From Thermaceae bacterium (GTDB lineage Bacteria; Deinococcota; Deinococci; Deinococcales; Marinithermaceae), in assembly GCA_026987375.1 (NCBI GenBank), contig JALSMT010000056.1:1-49470 (forward strand): a DNA stretch of 49,470 bases, written 5' to 3'. Position 1 is the first letter of the stretch, and every line of letters begins with the position of its first letter. The translations under genes were made by a program, and so were the position numbers. The notes under the pieces are model-generated. The model saw only the letters and a list, made by a program, of their open reading frames with translations. It was not told the DNA's origin and searched no databases. Of this stretch, positions 18,841 to 26,818 are shown one piece after another.

Positions 18841-20463
18841 CTACTGGTGCTGGCAGCTGTTGATGTTTACGGTCTTGTCTACACCGGTGACGCTGAAGGT
18901 GACGCTGCCGCTGTCGGCGGGTGGGGTGCACTGGCTGTTGACGTGTAGGTTGGCGCTGACCTCAACCAGGTTTTGCTGGACGTTGTTGAGCAGATACTTT
19001 ACGGTGGAGTCGCTGGTTAGGTTACCCGCCTCGAAAGGCGAATCTAGGTCGTCTGGGGTGTAGTCGCCGCTGGTTGCGCTAGTGATTTTGTTGGCGTCCC
19101 ATGACCAGGCGTTCTCGTGGTTGAAGGTGTAGCCGTTGCCGCTCTTGCTCCAGTCGCGCTTGAATGAGTGTTCGGCGGTGTAGGTCTGACCAGCTTGGGT
19201 ATAGCTGTAGGTGATATCCTTTTCCGCCTTGAAGCCGGAGTACGGGTCGTTGTCGTCTTTGTCGGCCAGTTTGAGGGTGCCGCTGCGCTGCACCAGGGCT
19301 TCGCCGCTCACGCCAGGGAGATTGTCGAAGGCCTTGCTGCACTGGATGTCATAGCTGGCGTCTACCGGAACACCGTCGCCGTCATTGTCGCTGGTGTCGC
19401 CGCTGGCGCTCGAGCCCGAGCAGTCCCACGTGGAGTCGGGGGCTTTGACGATATCGCCAATGAAGTCGGGAATCAAGGAGAACGGCAGGCTGACGCTGGC
19501 GTCTTGCGATGCTTCTTCGGTGGTTTCTTCGCTGCTATTTTGGGCCGGCTGTTCGCTGACCTCAAGAGCTTCAATCGTGCTGACGCGATTAGCGCTGACC
19601 TGCCCGCAGCCGGTGAACTCTACCGTCTTGGTGGTGGTGTTGCCGACCTTGAAGGTGATGGTGCCGTTGTCGGCCGCCGGCTGGCAGCTGCTATTGACGT
19701 GCAGGTCCGAATGCACGGACACCACGTCTTTTTCTACGCCGTTGAGATAGTGCTTGACGGCGCCGTCGCTGACCAGCTGGCCCTGGTCGAAGGGGTGGTC
19801 GGCGCTGTCGGGGGTGTAGCGGCCGCTGTAACTGCGTTCTACTTTATTTACGTCGCTGCTGACCGGAGAGGTCCAGCTCCAGGAGTGGCTGTGGGTGAAG
19901 GTATAGCCGCTATGGGCGTTTCCACTCCAGTCGCGCTGGAACTCGCGGGTCACGCTGACGCCGCCTACGCCCATGATGCTGTAGCTGTATACAACCTTTT
20001 CGCCCATCTTGTAGCCGCTGTAGGGGTCGCTGTCGTCTTTGTCCTGCGCCGTTATCGTTCCCTTGCGCGTGACTTTTACCGGGCTCATCCCAAAAGCGAA
20101 GTCCTTGCTGCACTCGTACTTGTAGGTGGCGTTTTCAGCAATACCGTCGTCGTCTGCGTCGTTGAGATCGCCCTGGGCGTCGGTCTGCTGGCACTGCCAC
20201 TCGCCTATGGCTGAGCCGAAGACACTACCAAAGTAGTCTACGGCGGGAAACATCTCGAAAGGCAGGCCTAGGTCCAGGCTGCTGTCTTGTGAGACGCCTT
20301 CCACAACGTCTTCGTCGCCGGACTGTGTGGGCTGTTCGCTGGTGTCGATCGCCTCGACCGCGGTCGCTTGGGTGGCGGCGCCTCCTTGTCCATTGTTTTT
20401 GCTGGCGCCGCACGCTGCTAAGAGTAGCAGGAGTATTGCTAACATGCTTAGTTTCTTCATCAT
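18841..20463 (-). CDS. lipoprotein made of two tandem copies of an uncharacterised domain
   Basis: 540 residues. The signal peptide MMKKLSMLAILLLLLAAC ends in a lipobox, so it should be membrane-anchored. The rest is two related halves of about 240 residues, roughly 35-290 and 290-540. Each begins with an acidic linker (TSEQPTQSGDED / VSEQPAQNSSEE), then an Asp-rich DxDxDG segment (DADDDGIAENATY / DNDGDGVPVDASY, like calcium-binding thrombospondin type-3 repeats). Next come KDDSDPYSGYK / KDDNDPYSGFK, a FQRDWS / FKRDWS segment and a C-terminal NxxCQP...GTITF part with paired cysteines. I do not know the domain. GGAGGT lies 5 bases before the ATG. The gene is divergent from the TPR regulator, which may control it. 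Confidence 0.85.
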   Translation of the reverse strand: MMKKLSMLAILLLLLAACGASKNNGQGGAATQATAVEAIDTSEQPTQSGDEDVVEGVSQDSSLDLGLPFEMFPAVDYFGSVFGSAIGEWQCQQTDAQGDLNDADDDGIAENATYKYECSKDFAFGMSPVKVTRKGTITAQDKDDSDPYSGYKMGEKVVYSYSIMGVGGVSVTREFQRDWSGNAHSGYTFTHSHSWSWTSPVSSDVNKVERSYSGRYTPDSADHPFDQGQLVSDGAVKHYLNGVEKDVVSVHSDLHVNSSCQPAADNGTITFKVGNTTTKTVEFTGCGQVSANRVSTIEALEVSEQPAQNSSEETTEEASQDASVSLPFSLIPDFIGDIVKAPDSTWDCSGSSASGDTSDNDGDGVPVDASYDIQCSKAFDNLPGVSGEALVQRSGTLKLADKDDNDPYSGFKAEKDITYSYTQAGQTYTAEHSFKRDWSKSGNGYTFNHENAWSWDANKITSATSGDYTPDDLDSPFEAGNLTSDSTVKYLLNNVQQNLVEVSANLHVNSQCTPPADSGSVTFSVTGVDKTVNINSCQHQ

Positions 20464-20541
20464 CTTCTACCTCCCTCGGAGTCTCGTAACTCCTGACGCC
20501 AGAGTAAACCCCCGGTAGTTAAGTAATGGTTAAATAGAGTC

Positions 20542-22953
20542 ATGGCCAGTGGCTACGTATACCGCAAAGACCTGCTGGACCGCATCAAGTCGTCCTTAGC
20601 GCAAGGGCCGGTGGTGTTGTGGGGGCCGCCTGGTTTTGGCAAAACGCTGCTGCTCAAAGAAGTATCGCGGGAGATGGATCTAGCGCTCGCCAGTGAATGG
20701 CGTGAGCAGGCTGGAGTTTTCGACCTGACCAAGCCGCCTCCCGAGTGGCGGCCGGGCCAGTTGCTGGCGATGAGGCGCAAACCCCAAGCTGAGGCGCAGG
20801 TCAGCCTTTTCGGTCCGCGTCAACTGGCGTTTAGCCAGGAGGAAGCGCAGCAGATGGCGCGTCACTTGCGGGTGGGGCGCGGTTGGCGCAAGACGTGGAG
20901 GCTCTTGGGCGGCTGGCCGCTATTGTTGCGGCAGGCTTACGAAAGCGGAGCCGCCGCCCCGCACGAAGAGCCGTTGCGGTCCTGGTTGCAGGCGTTCTTG
21001 CGCCGTCTCACCCCCGGGCAGTTGCTGGCGGCCAACCTCTTACGTCTGTCGCCCAGCGAGCTGGCGGCGGCCAAGGTGCTGAATATAGAGGACCTGGAAA
21101 CGCTACTGGCGCGGGGCCTGGTTCATCCGCTGGGCGGTCGCTTGCGGCTACTGGCGGCTTTGGTTAACTTTCTCGACGAAACCAGTGAGCTGCCGCCTTT
21201 TGCAGAGGCCAAGCGGCTGCTGAAGTACGAGCGGGACCACGGCGACGTTGAAACGGCTCTGCAAGGGTATTTACGTTACCGCTCAGAGGAGGCTTTGGGC
21301 GCTTTCATCAAGGCGGCAAAGCGCTGGAACAGCGAGGGTGAGACCGCCAAGACCATTGAGTACGGCAATGAGCTGCTGTCGCAACATGAATCAGCGCGGG
21401 CGGCTTTGCTGATAGCGGAGGCCGAATCGTTGCGCGGGCAGCTGGAGCGCTCGCTGGAGATGTACCAGCAGCTGCTGCAAGAGGTGAAGAAGGGAGAGTT
21501 GCGGGCCAAAACGCTGCTGGGCATGGGCACGGTCTTGGTGCGGCTGGGCCGTTATGAAGAGGCGGTGGAGGTGCTGGATAAAGCCGACGAGTGCGCCCTG
21601 CCCGCCGACAGACCGCTGCTGGCGGCGTCGCTGGGAGGGGCGCTCATTCGCACCGGCGACTTTGCTGGGGCCGCCCGCGTTCTGCAGCGTGTGCAAGGGG
21701 GAGAGATAGACACCCAGGTGGAGGCGCGCGCCCGTCACAACTTGGGGATTGCGCTGCACCATATGGGGCGGATAAACGAGGCGATCGTCGCTTATCAGAC
21801 GGCTCTGCCGTTGCGGCGGCAGGGCAGCCCGCTGGCGCAGGCCAACACCCTGCTTTCTCTAGGTGAGGCCCTGCGGCTGGCGGGGCGCTGGGAAGAGGCG
21901 CACGAGGTGCTGCTGCAGGCGCGCGAGGTGGCCGAGTCCAGCGGCGAGTACCGCGCCTTGGGTTATAGCTACTTGAACATTGCCGATTTGTACCTGGACG
22001 CGGGCTGGCTGGAAAAGGCCAACGCCCTTTATATGCGGGCCTACAAGATGCTCGAGCCTAGTCAGGACGGCTACGGACTAGGTCTGATAGAGCATGGACT
22101 GGGACGGATGTACGCCCGCTCTGGCAGGACGCAAGAGGCCGCCTGGCGCTACAAACTGGCGCTGCAGAGGTTGAGTGAGGGCGGCAGCCCCGCCGAGGTG
22201 GCGCAGGTCTTGATCGCGCAAGCGCGGCTGGCTCAACCGCAGCAGGCCTTGTCGCTGCTGCGGCGCGCGGGCGAATCGGCTCAGGAAGTAGGCGCACGTT
22301 TGATAGCCCTGCAGGCTAACCTTTCGGAGATTGCCTTGCGCCTGCCGCAGGCAAGCCCCGAGGAGGTCGAAGGCGCGGCGCAGGAGCTGGCGCAGCTGGC
22401 GGCGTTGCCGCTGCTCCTGGGCGCCGAGTACATGCCGGTTTGGTTTGCCGCGGCGGCCGCCGGCGAGGCGGGTAGGCTGGCGTTCGAAAGGCTGGCGCAC
22501 GGTTGGGGAACGGTTCGTTTTTACACTTTGGGCGCCGCCAGGATCTTGCGAGACGAACCTTTGGAGTTTTTTACGAAGAAAGAGCCGTGGGTTTTGTACA
22601 AGCTATGGCTCAACGGCGCGACCAGCGCCGCTAAGCTGGGGGAGGAACTATACGGCGAGGCTAAAAACCCCAGAAAAAGAGCGCAAATAGCAGTCCATCA
22701 CGTCCGCGAGACTCTGGGGGATGACTGGATAGGCTTTAGCGAGGGCGCCTACCGGGCCGCGCCGCTGCCGGGCAGCTGGTGGGACGCGGCGGTGCTGCGC
22801 TCCCTTTACGAAAACCGCCAGCGCTTGCCCGAGTGGGCCGTAAAGGACGCTAGCAGAGCGGCCGCGACGCTGTACCGCGGCGACTTTTTGGCAGGCGCCC
22901 CCTTTGCGCGGGAACGTCAGGAATTACGAGAAGCCTTCGCCCAGCTGAGCTAG
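20542..22953 (+). CDS. MalT/SARP-like TPR regulator with a shortened ATPase core
   Basis: 803 residues. A P-loop GPPGFGKT lies at 28-35. Only about 90 residues later comes GGWPLLLR (123-130), which in MalT-like ATPases normally follows about 200 residues after the P-loop. The Walker B region is absent, though the stretch just after it is kept (LFGPRQLAFSQEEAQQMARH). Residues about 230-620 are TPR helices (for example AKTLLGMGTVLVRLGRYEEA and ARHNLGIALHHMGRINEAI). The C-terminus (about 680-800) looks like a winged-helix DNA-binding and BTAD-like part (RKRAQIAVHHVRETLGDDW). It is probably a ligand- or partner-sensing transcription factor, likely of the divergent lipoprotein gene 78 bases away. 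No clear ribosome site. Confidence 0.8.
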   Translation: MASGYVYRKDLLDRIKSSLAQGPVVLWGPPGFGKTLLLKEVSREMDLALASEWREQAGVFDLTKPPPEWRPGQLLAMRRKPQAEAQVSLFGPRQLAFSQEEAQQMARHLRVGRGWRKTWRLLGGWPLLLRQAYESGAAAPHEEPLRSWLQAFLRRLTPGQLLAANLLRLSPSELAAAKVLNIEDLETLLARGLVHPLGGRLRLLAALVNFLDETSELPPFAEAKRLLKYERDHGDVETALQGYLRYRSEEALGAFIKAAKRWNSEGETAKTIEYGNELLSQHESARAALLIAEAESLRGQLERSLEMYQQLLQEVKKGELRAKTLLGMGTVLVRLGRYEEAVEVLDKADECALPADRPLLAASLGGALIRTGDFAGAARVLQRVQGGEIDTQVEARARHNLGIALHHMGRINEAIVAYQTALPLRRQGSPLAQANTLLSLGEALRLAGRWEEAHEVLLQAREVAESSGEYRALGYSYLNIADLYLDAGWLEKANALYMRAYKMLEPSQDGYGLGLIEHGLGRMYARSGRTQEAAWRYKLALQRLSEGGSPAEVAQVLIAQARLAQPQQALSLLRRAGESAQEVGARLIALQANLSEIALRLPQASPEEVEGAAQELAQLAALPLLLGAEYMPVWFAAAAAGEAGRLAFERLAHGWGTVRFYTLGAARILRDEPLEFFTKKEPWVLYKLWLNGATSAAKLGEELYGEAKNPRKRAQIAVHHVRETLGDDWIGFSEGAYRAAPLPGSWWDAAVLRSLYENRQRLPEWAVKDASRAAATLYRGDFLAGAPFARERQELREAFAQLS

Positions 22954-23498
22954 TCGAAGGCCAGAGCCATCTGGTCCAGCACCGGCGCGATCTCGTAGCC
23001 GCTGGCTTGCAGGTGGTCGAGGACGGCTCCCAGTAAGAAAAGGTAACCTGCGGTAGTGGTGACTTTGCCTACCGCGTAGGCTGTTTCGTGGCCTACCTTT
23101 GCGTAGCGGCCTACCTCTGGGGCGTAGGCGGGGTGGGCGGCCACCAGCTGCGGGGCGCGACCCAGTTCGCCTAGAAAGACCGCGCCATTACCCCCCAGAA
23201 AGACGCCTTTGAGTTCGGGCCAGACTTCTTCCAGCCAGAGTTCGGTCTGCAGGTCGCGGGCGGCGCGCACCAGGCCCTTGCCGCCCGGCACTACCAGTAC
23301 GTCGAGTTGCGGACGGGCCGAAAGCGCGTAGCGGGCCGTCCACGAACTGCCGGCGGCCCCTTCCAGGCCGTGCCTGCTCTTAGCGAGGGTGAACGCCTTC
23401 ACTTCCGCCCCGTTTTCCTTGAGGATGCGCATGGCGTCGAGAACCACCGCCGCCTCGGCCTCGAAAAAACCCATGGTAAGCAACACCCCGACGCGCAT
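22950..23498 (-). CDS. DJ-1/PfpI-fold protein lacking the nucleophile cysteine
   Basis: 182 residues from ATG 23498 (MRVGVLLTMGFFEAEAAVVL); the longer frame up to 23552 adds a non-family tail. The fold markers are DVLVVPGGKGL (near 66-76) and the elbow VFLGGNGAVFLGELG (99-113). In DJ-1/PfpI and the AraC-linked amidotransferase folds the elbow holds a Cys before G-A (for example CTGA or CSGA); here Asn104 stands there. So it probably lacks thiol chemistry and may bind a ligand or partner. The C-terminal histidine region is also changed (TTTAGYLFLLGAVLDHL). Its TAG stop and that of the TPR regulator overlap in one CTAG (22950-22953), so the two genes end tail to tail with no spacer. Confidence 0.75.
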   Translation of the reverse strand: MRVGVLLTMGFFEAEAAVVLDAMRILKENGAEVKAFTLAKSRHGLEGAAGSSWTARYALSARPQLDVLVVPGGKGLVRAARDLQTELWLEEVWPELKGVFLGGNGAVFLGELGRAPQLVAAHPAYAPEVGRYAKVGHETAYAVGKVTTTAGYLFLLGAVLDHLQASGYEIAPVLDQMALAFD

Positions 23499-23561
23499 AT
23501 TCCCACTATTCTCGCACACGGGGGTATGGGGAAGATGGGAAAAATAACCCAAACCCCGCCG

Positions 23562-24863
23562 CTAACCCTCCTCGAAGAAAAAGCGCTTCGCGCCGAAGGC
23601 GGGTTGCAGCTCGCTCAGCCAGCTGGCTTGGGCATCGTAGCGGGCGAAAAAGGGGCGGCCCACCCAGGCGGGGTTGCGCGCCTGTAGGAACTCGAGCACA
23701 AAGACCTTCTCGCCGCCTATTTCGGCTACGCCAACGATGCGCACCTTGCCCGGAAAGGCCGACATACTGGGGCCGCGCACGGTGCGCGCCAACCCCGAAA
23801 CCTGGCGGTAGGCGTCGGCGAAGATTCGTTGCGCGCGGGCCAGGGGCACGTCGAAATATTGCTTGGGACCGGTGTCGCGCTCGACGAACATATAGTAGGG
23901 CGTCATGCCCAGACCAACTTCCAGCCGCCACTTTTCGGCCCAGACGGCGGCGCTGTCGTTGACGCGCCGGATTAGCGGCGCCTGGGTGCGTATGAGCGCG
24001 CCGCTGGAGAGAATATTGCGCACCGCCTGCTTAGCCAGCGGCGTTTCGAGTTCGCGGGGATGGCTGGAGTGGGCCATGAAAGCCAGACGCTTTCCGGCCG
24101 CGGTTATCTCTTCAAAGAGGTTTAACAGCTCGGCTGAGTCGGGATCGCTGACGTAACGCGCCGGCCAGTAGGCCAGCGACTTGCTGCCCAGGCGAATGCT
24201 GGTAAGGGTTTCCACCTTAAGCAGCGGCCGCAGGTACCGCGCCAGCAGCCCGGCCTTCATTACAAGAGGATCGCCGCCGGTAATCAGCACGTCGCTTACT
24301 TGCGGGTGGAGCCGCAAATAGGCGACCAAGTCTTCAACGCGGCTCGACTCAATTTTCAGCTCGCGGTCGCCCACGAACTGCGCCCAGCGGAAGCAGTAGG
24401 TACAAAAGGCGTGGCAGGTTTGCCCGCCCGCCGGAAAAAAGAGTACGGTTTCGCGATACTTATGCTGCAAGCCGTGCAGCTTGCGCCCCTCTAGCATTGG
24501 TACGTTGTGCGTCAACTGACCGGCGGGGTGCGGGTTCATCTTGCGGCGCACCCGCCAGACCGCGGTTTTCAAAGCGCCGGCGTCGCCGCGCCGCAGGGCG
24601 GCCTCAACCAGCCGGTAATCTTCTTTGGCCAGCATTTCTCGCTGCGGAAAAACCAGCTGGAAGATGGGATCGTCCGGGACCTTTTTCCAGTCAATCAGCT
24701 CATCCAGCACGTAGGCGTTGGTCCTGAACGGAAGGACCTGGGCGGCCACTTCCAGCTCTTGGCGCAGGCTGGCGGGCAATCGTTTATAAGATGGATGGCG
24801 GTTTATATTTTTGAGCGTTATCGGTTCGTAACGTCCGTACGCTTCTACGGGCGGTGCGTACAT
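23562..24863 (-). CDS. lysine 2,3-aminomutase family radical SAM enzyme
   Basis: 433 residues. The radical SAM motif is CHAFCTYC (C150, C154, C157). Other KamA-family parts are DVLITGGDPLVMK, QAPLIRRVNDSAAVWAEKWR, GMTPYYMFVERDTG and a C-terminal FPGKVRIVGV in the place of the PLP-lysine region. Classic KamA converts lysine to beta-lysine with SAM, a 4Fe-4S cluster and PLP. The C-terminus differs from clostridial KamA and there is no neighbouring acetyltransferase (for N-acetyl-beta-lysine) or EF-P gene, so the substrate is uncertain. AAAGGGGGAA precedes the ATG. Next gene on the strand is the DJ-1-like gene, 63 bases on. Confidence 0.85.
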   Translation of the reverse strand: MYAPPVEAYGRYEPITLKNINRHPSYKRLPASLRQELEVAAQVLPFRTNAYVLDELIDWKKVPDDPIFQLVFPQREMLAKEDYRLVEAALRRGDAGALKTAVWRVRRKMNPHPAGQLTHNVPMLEGRKLHGLQHKYRETVLFFPAGGQTCHAFCTYCFRWAQFVGDRELKIESSRVEDLVAYLRLHPQVSDVLITGGDPLVMKAGLLARYLRPLLKVETLTSIRLGSKSLAYWPARYVSDPDSAELLNLFEEITAAGKRLAFMAHSSHPRELETPLAKQAVRNILSSGALIRTQAPLIRRVNDSAAVWAEKWRLEVGLGMTPYYMFVERDTGPKQYFDVPLARAQRIFADAYRQVSGLARTVRGPSMSAFPGKVRIVGVAEIGGEKVFVLEFLQARNPAWVGRPFFARYDAQASWLSELQPAFGAKRFFFEEG

Positions 24864-24991
24864 CTGTTCCCCCTTTCTTTTTAACGAGACGATGAGGGTA
24901 GCGGCGCTAGCGCCGCCTTTACCCAGGTTGATTCCGCTGCCTTTATTTTATCACCGAGGCGATAATAACTATGAAAATTCCCTGGGGGCGC

Positions 24992-25849
24992 TCAGGGCAG
25001 GCGTTCCTTGGCCTGGCGATACTCCTGCAGCAAGCGCGCAATGAGTTCACCCGCGGCGGGAATGTCGTTTATTAGAGCCACCCCATGGCCGGCGCTCCAG
25101 ACGTCTTTCCAGGCTTTGGAGTTTTCGTTGCGACGCTCGAGCGACGACTTGATAAAGTTTGCAGGCACGCCGCTTACCTGAGGAGTGTAGACGATGTCTT
25201 CTGGCCCGGCTTGCAACAACGCCTTCTTGTACTCGTCGCTCGCGGCCGATTCGCGCGTGGCGACGAAGCGGGTGCCAAAGTAAGCGCCGTCACCCAAAGC
25301 CAGCGCCGCCAGCAACTGGGAGCCGTTGCTGAGGCCGCCCGCCAGCAGCACCGGCAGCCCCGTTTCCTCGCGCAGCCAGGGAGCCAGCACGAAAGGGCTC
25401 AGCGTCCCGGCGTGCCCTCCGGCCCCGGAGGCCACCGCCACCAGCGCGTCCGCCCCGGCGGCGGCGGCTTTCACGGCGTGCCTCAGACCCACCACGTCGC
25501 ACCAGACCTTGCCGCCGTAGGCGTGTACCGCCTCGATGAGCGGCGCGGGGTTTCCTAGGCTGCTGACGACCAGCGGAACCCGGTGCTCTACCGTCGCCGC
25601 CAGGTCTTCTTCCAGGCGGGGATTGTCTTTCAGGATGATGTTGACGCCAAAAGCCAGACCTTCCGGCCAACCCTGTAGAAACGAGCGGTACTCTTCGTTG
25701 CTGCGAAAATTGAGTGTCGGTATCAGTCCGACGGCGCCCGCACGCGCCGCCGCCTCGAGCAACGGACGATTGGAGACCAGGAACATTGGCGCTACGACTA
25801 TGGGATACTTTATGCCCAGCATCCGCGTTATCGCGGTTTCCATCGCCAT
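24992..25849 (-). CDS. nitronate monooxygenase / FabK-like FMN enzyme
   Basis: 285 residues with the TIM-barrel pattern of the family: YPIVVAPMFLVSN at the start, AFGVNIILKDN, ASGAGGHAGTLSPF (the GxxGGH FMN/active-site loop with a His), LLAGGLSNGSQLLAALALG and GTRFVATRES. Members oxidise alkyl nitronates such as propionate-3-nitronate with FMN and oxygen; others are enoyl-ACP reductases. At 285 residues it is shorter than most (310-380). TACAAT (25856-25861) sits 6 bases before ATG 25849, inside the end of the preceding gene, so it has its own leaderless promoter. Exact substrate unknown. Confidence 0.85.
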   Translation of the reverse strand: MAMETAITRMLGIKYPIVVAPMFLVSNRPLLEAAARAGAVGLIPTLNFRSNEEYRSFLQGWPEGLAFGVNIILKDNPRLEEDLAATVEHRVPLVVSSLGNPAPLIEAVHAYGGKVWCDVVGLRHAVKAAAAGADALVAVASGAGGHAGTLSPFVLAPWLREETGLPVLLAGGLSNGSQLLAALALGDGAYFGTRFVATRESAASDEYKKALLQAGPEDIVYTPQVSGVPANFIKSSLERRNENSKAWKDVWSAGHGVALINDIPAAGELIARLLQEYRQAKERLP

Positions 25850-25855
25850 AAAGGA

Positions 25856-25861
25856 ATTGTA
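25856..25861 (-). promoter_or_regulatory. leaderless -10 box of the nitronate monooxygenase gene
   Basis: TACAAT ends 6 bases before the ATG at 25849. It lies partly outside and just before the stop of the upstream hypothetical gene, and no ribosome site is present. Confidence 0.6.
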
Positions 25862-25865
25862 CAGG

Positions 25866-26192
25866 CTAGTTGCTCACGGTGAGGCGGTAGCTCTGGTAGG
25901 GCATCAACCGCCGTGAGTCGTAGTGGAAGATGAGCGCGTCGCCGTCGTCGTCTATCAGCAGGCAGCGGACGTTGAGGGGCTCGCGGAAGTAGGGAGAGCC
26001 GGAGTCGGCCGTCTCGTCGTGAACCGATGCCTCTAAAACCTCTACCACTACCATCGGCTCGCCGTAATCGGGCATCTTACGATTGCGCAGGCCGGGTTTC
26101 CAGGTGACCAGATCGCCCAGAGAAAATGTTTGTCCCGCCATGTAGCTCGCGGCTATCTTGTTGAGTTCTTCGAGCTTGTCGAGGTCGTCCAT
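25866..26192 (-). CDS. conserved hypothetical protein, 108 residues
   Basis: A short soluble protein with no signal peptide or membrane helix. Its core FSLGDLVTWKPGLRNRKMPD, then PMVVVEVLEASVHD, SGSPYFREPLNVRCLLIDDD and a final DSRRLMPY, looks like a small beta-barrel fold, and the sequence has clear coding character. I recall similar unnamed proteins in other bacteria but cannot give a function. TATAAT (26204-26209) lies 11 bases before the ATG without a ribosome site, so the leader is very short. The nitronate monooxygenase gene follows at 16 bases on the same strand. Confidence 0.75.
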   Translation of the reverse strand: MDDLDKLEELNKIAASYMAGQTFSLGDLVTWKPGLRNRKMPDYGEPMVVVEVLEASVHDETADSGSPYFREPLNVRCLLIDDDGDALIFHYDSRRLMPYQSYRLTVSN

Positions 26193-26209
26193 AAGTAGAG
26201 AGGATTATA

Positions 26210-26449
26210 GCAGCATGGTATTACAGTGGTGCAAAAGTTGCCGTAAGAGCGCTCCTGACCAGCCTAACCAACGAATTATCGTCCTTCGTTTTTCAAAAGT
26301 TCGCGTCGCCATGGACTCGATCGCCGAGGCGATGGCGTTAGTAAGCTGCCGGATGGTCGCGACCGCGGCCCCGATTATGCCTCACGGCTCCCGCGGCGGC
26401 TTTGCGTCCTTGTTGGGGAAGCGCTTTCCGGCGCGGTGCAGCGCGCCAC
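26210..26449. other. spacer between divergent genes, nothing recognised
   Basis: About 240 bases between the -10 boxes of the hypothetical gene (minus) and thioredoxin (plus). No RNA gene fold, operator-like inverted repeat or convincing reading frame was seen on either strand. Confidence 0.4.
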
Positions 26450-26478
26450 TTGGAGCACGGGCGAGTCAATGCTAAAGT
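26450..26478 (+). promoter_or_regulatory. thioredoxin-plsX promoter, leaderless type
   Basis: TTGGAG (26450-26455) and TAAAGT (26473-26478) have a 17-base spacer. The -10 ends 9 bases before ATG 26488 and no ribosome site follows. Confidence 0.7.
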
Positions 26479-26487
26479 GATGACCGT

Positions 26488-26817
26488 ATGGCGAAGCCGA
26501 TAATAGTTGACGACAGCACCTTCGACCAGGCGATCAAAGACGGGCTCAGCATCGTGGATTTCTGGGCGGAATGGTGCGTTCCTTGCAAGACGATAGCGCC
26601 GATATTGGAAGAGCTGGCCGAGGAGTACGACGGCAAGCTCAAAGTCCTCAAGCTCGACGTAGACAGCAATCCCAAGTCTGCCATGCGCTTTCGGGTAATG
26701 AGCATTCCCACCGTGATACTTTTCAAAAACGGCGAGCCGGTCGAGATAATAATTGGTGCGCAACCCAAGCGCAACTTCGTGGCGCGTATAGAAAAACACG
26801 TCTCCAAGCCCAGCTAG
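26488..26817 (+). CDS. trxA: thioredoxin with a CVPC active site
   Basis: 109 residues, a single thioredoxin fold. The redox motif is WAEWCVPCKTIAP with Cys30 and Cys33; most thioredoxins have WCGPC. The cis-proline loop SIPTVILFKNGEP and the buried Asp24 (VDFWAEW) are kept, so it should reduce disulfides in the cytoplasm with thioredoxin reductase. Val in place of Gly between the cysteines may shift its redox potential or partner choice. It sits one base before plsX and starts a Trx-plsX transcript. Confidence 0.92.
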   Translation: MAKPIIVDDSTFDQAIKDGLSIVDFWAEWCVPCKTIAPILEELAEEYDGKLKVLKLDVDSNPKSAMRFRVMSIPTVILFKNGEPVEIIIGAQPKRNFVARIEKHVSKPS

Positions 26818-26818
26818 C

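Noticed and set aside
23562-24863. Naming the radical SAM gene kamA or epmB with a fixed substrate
   Set aside because: The family is clear, but the substrate-binding C-terminus differs and no pathway partner is adjacent.
24901-24916. Perfect 16-base palindrome upstream of the aminomutase-like gene as an operator or terminator
   Set aside because: It has a two-base centre and no T-run on the minus strand; such GC palindromes occur by chance in this composition and nothing else supports a role.
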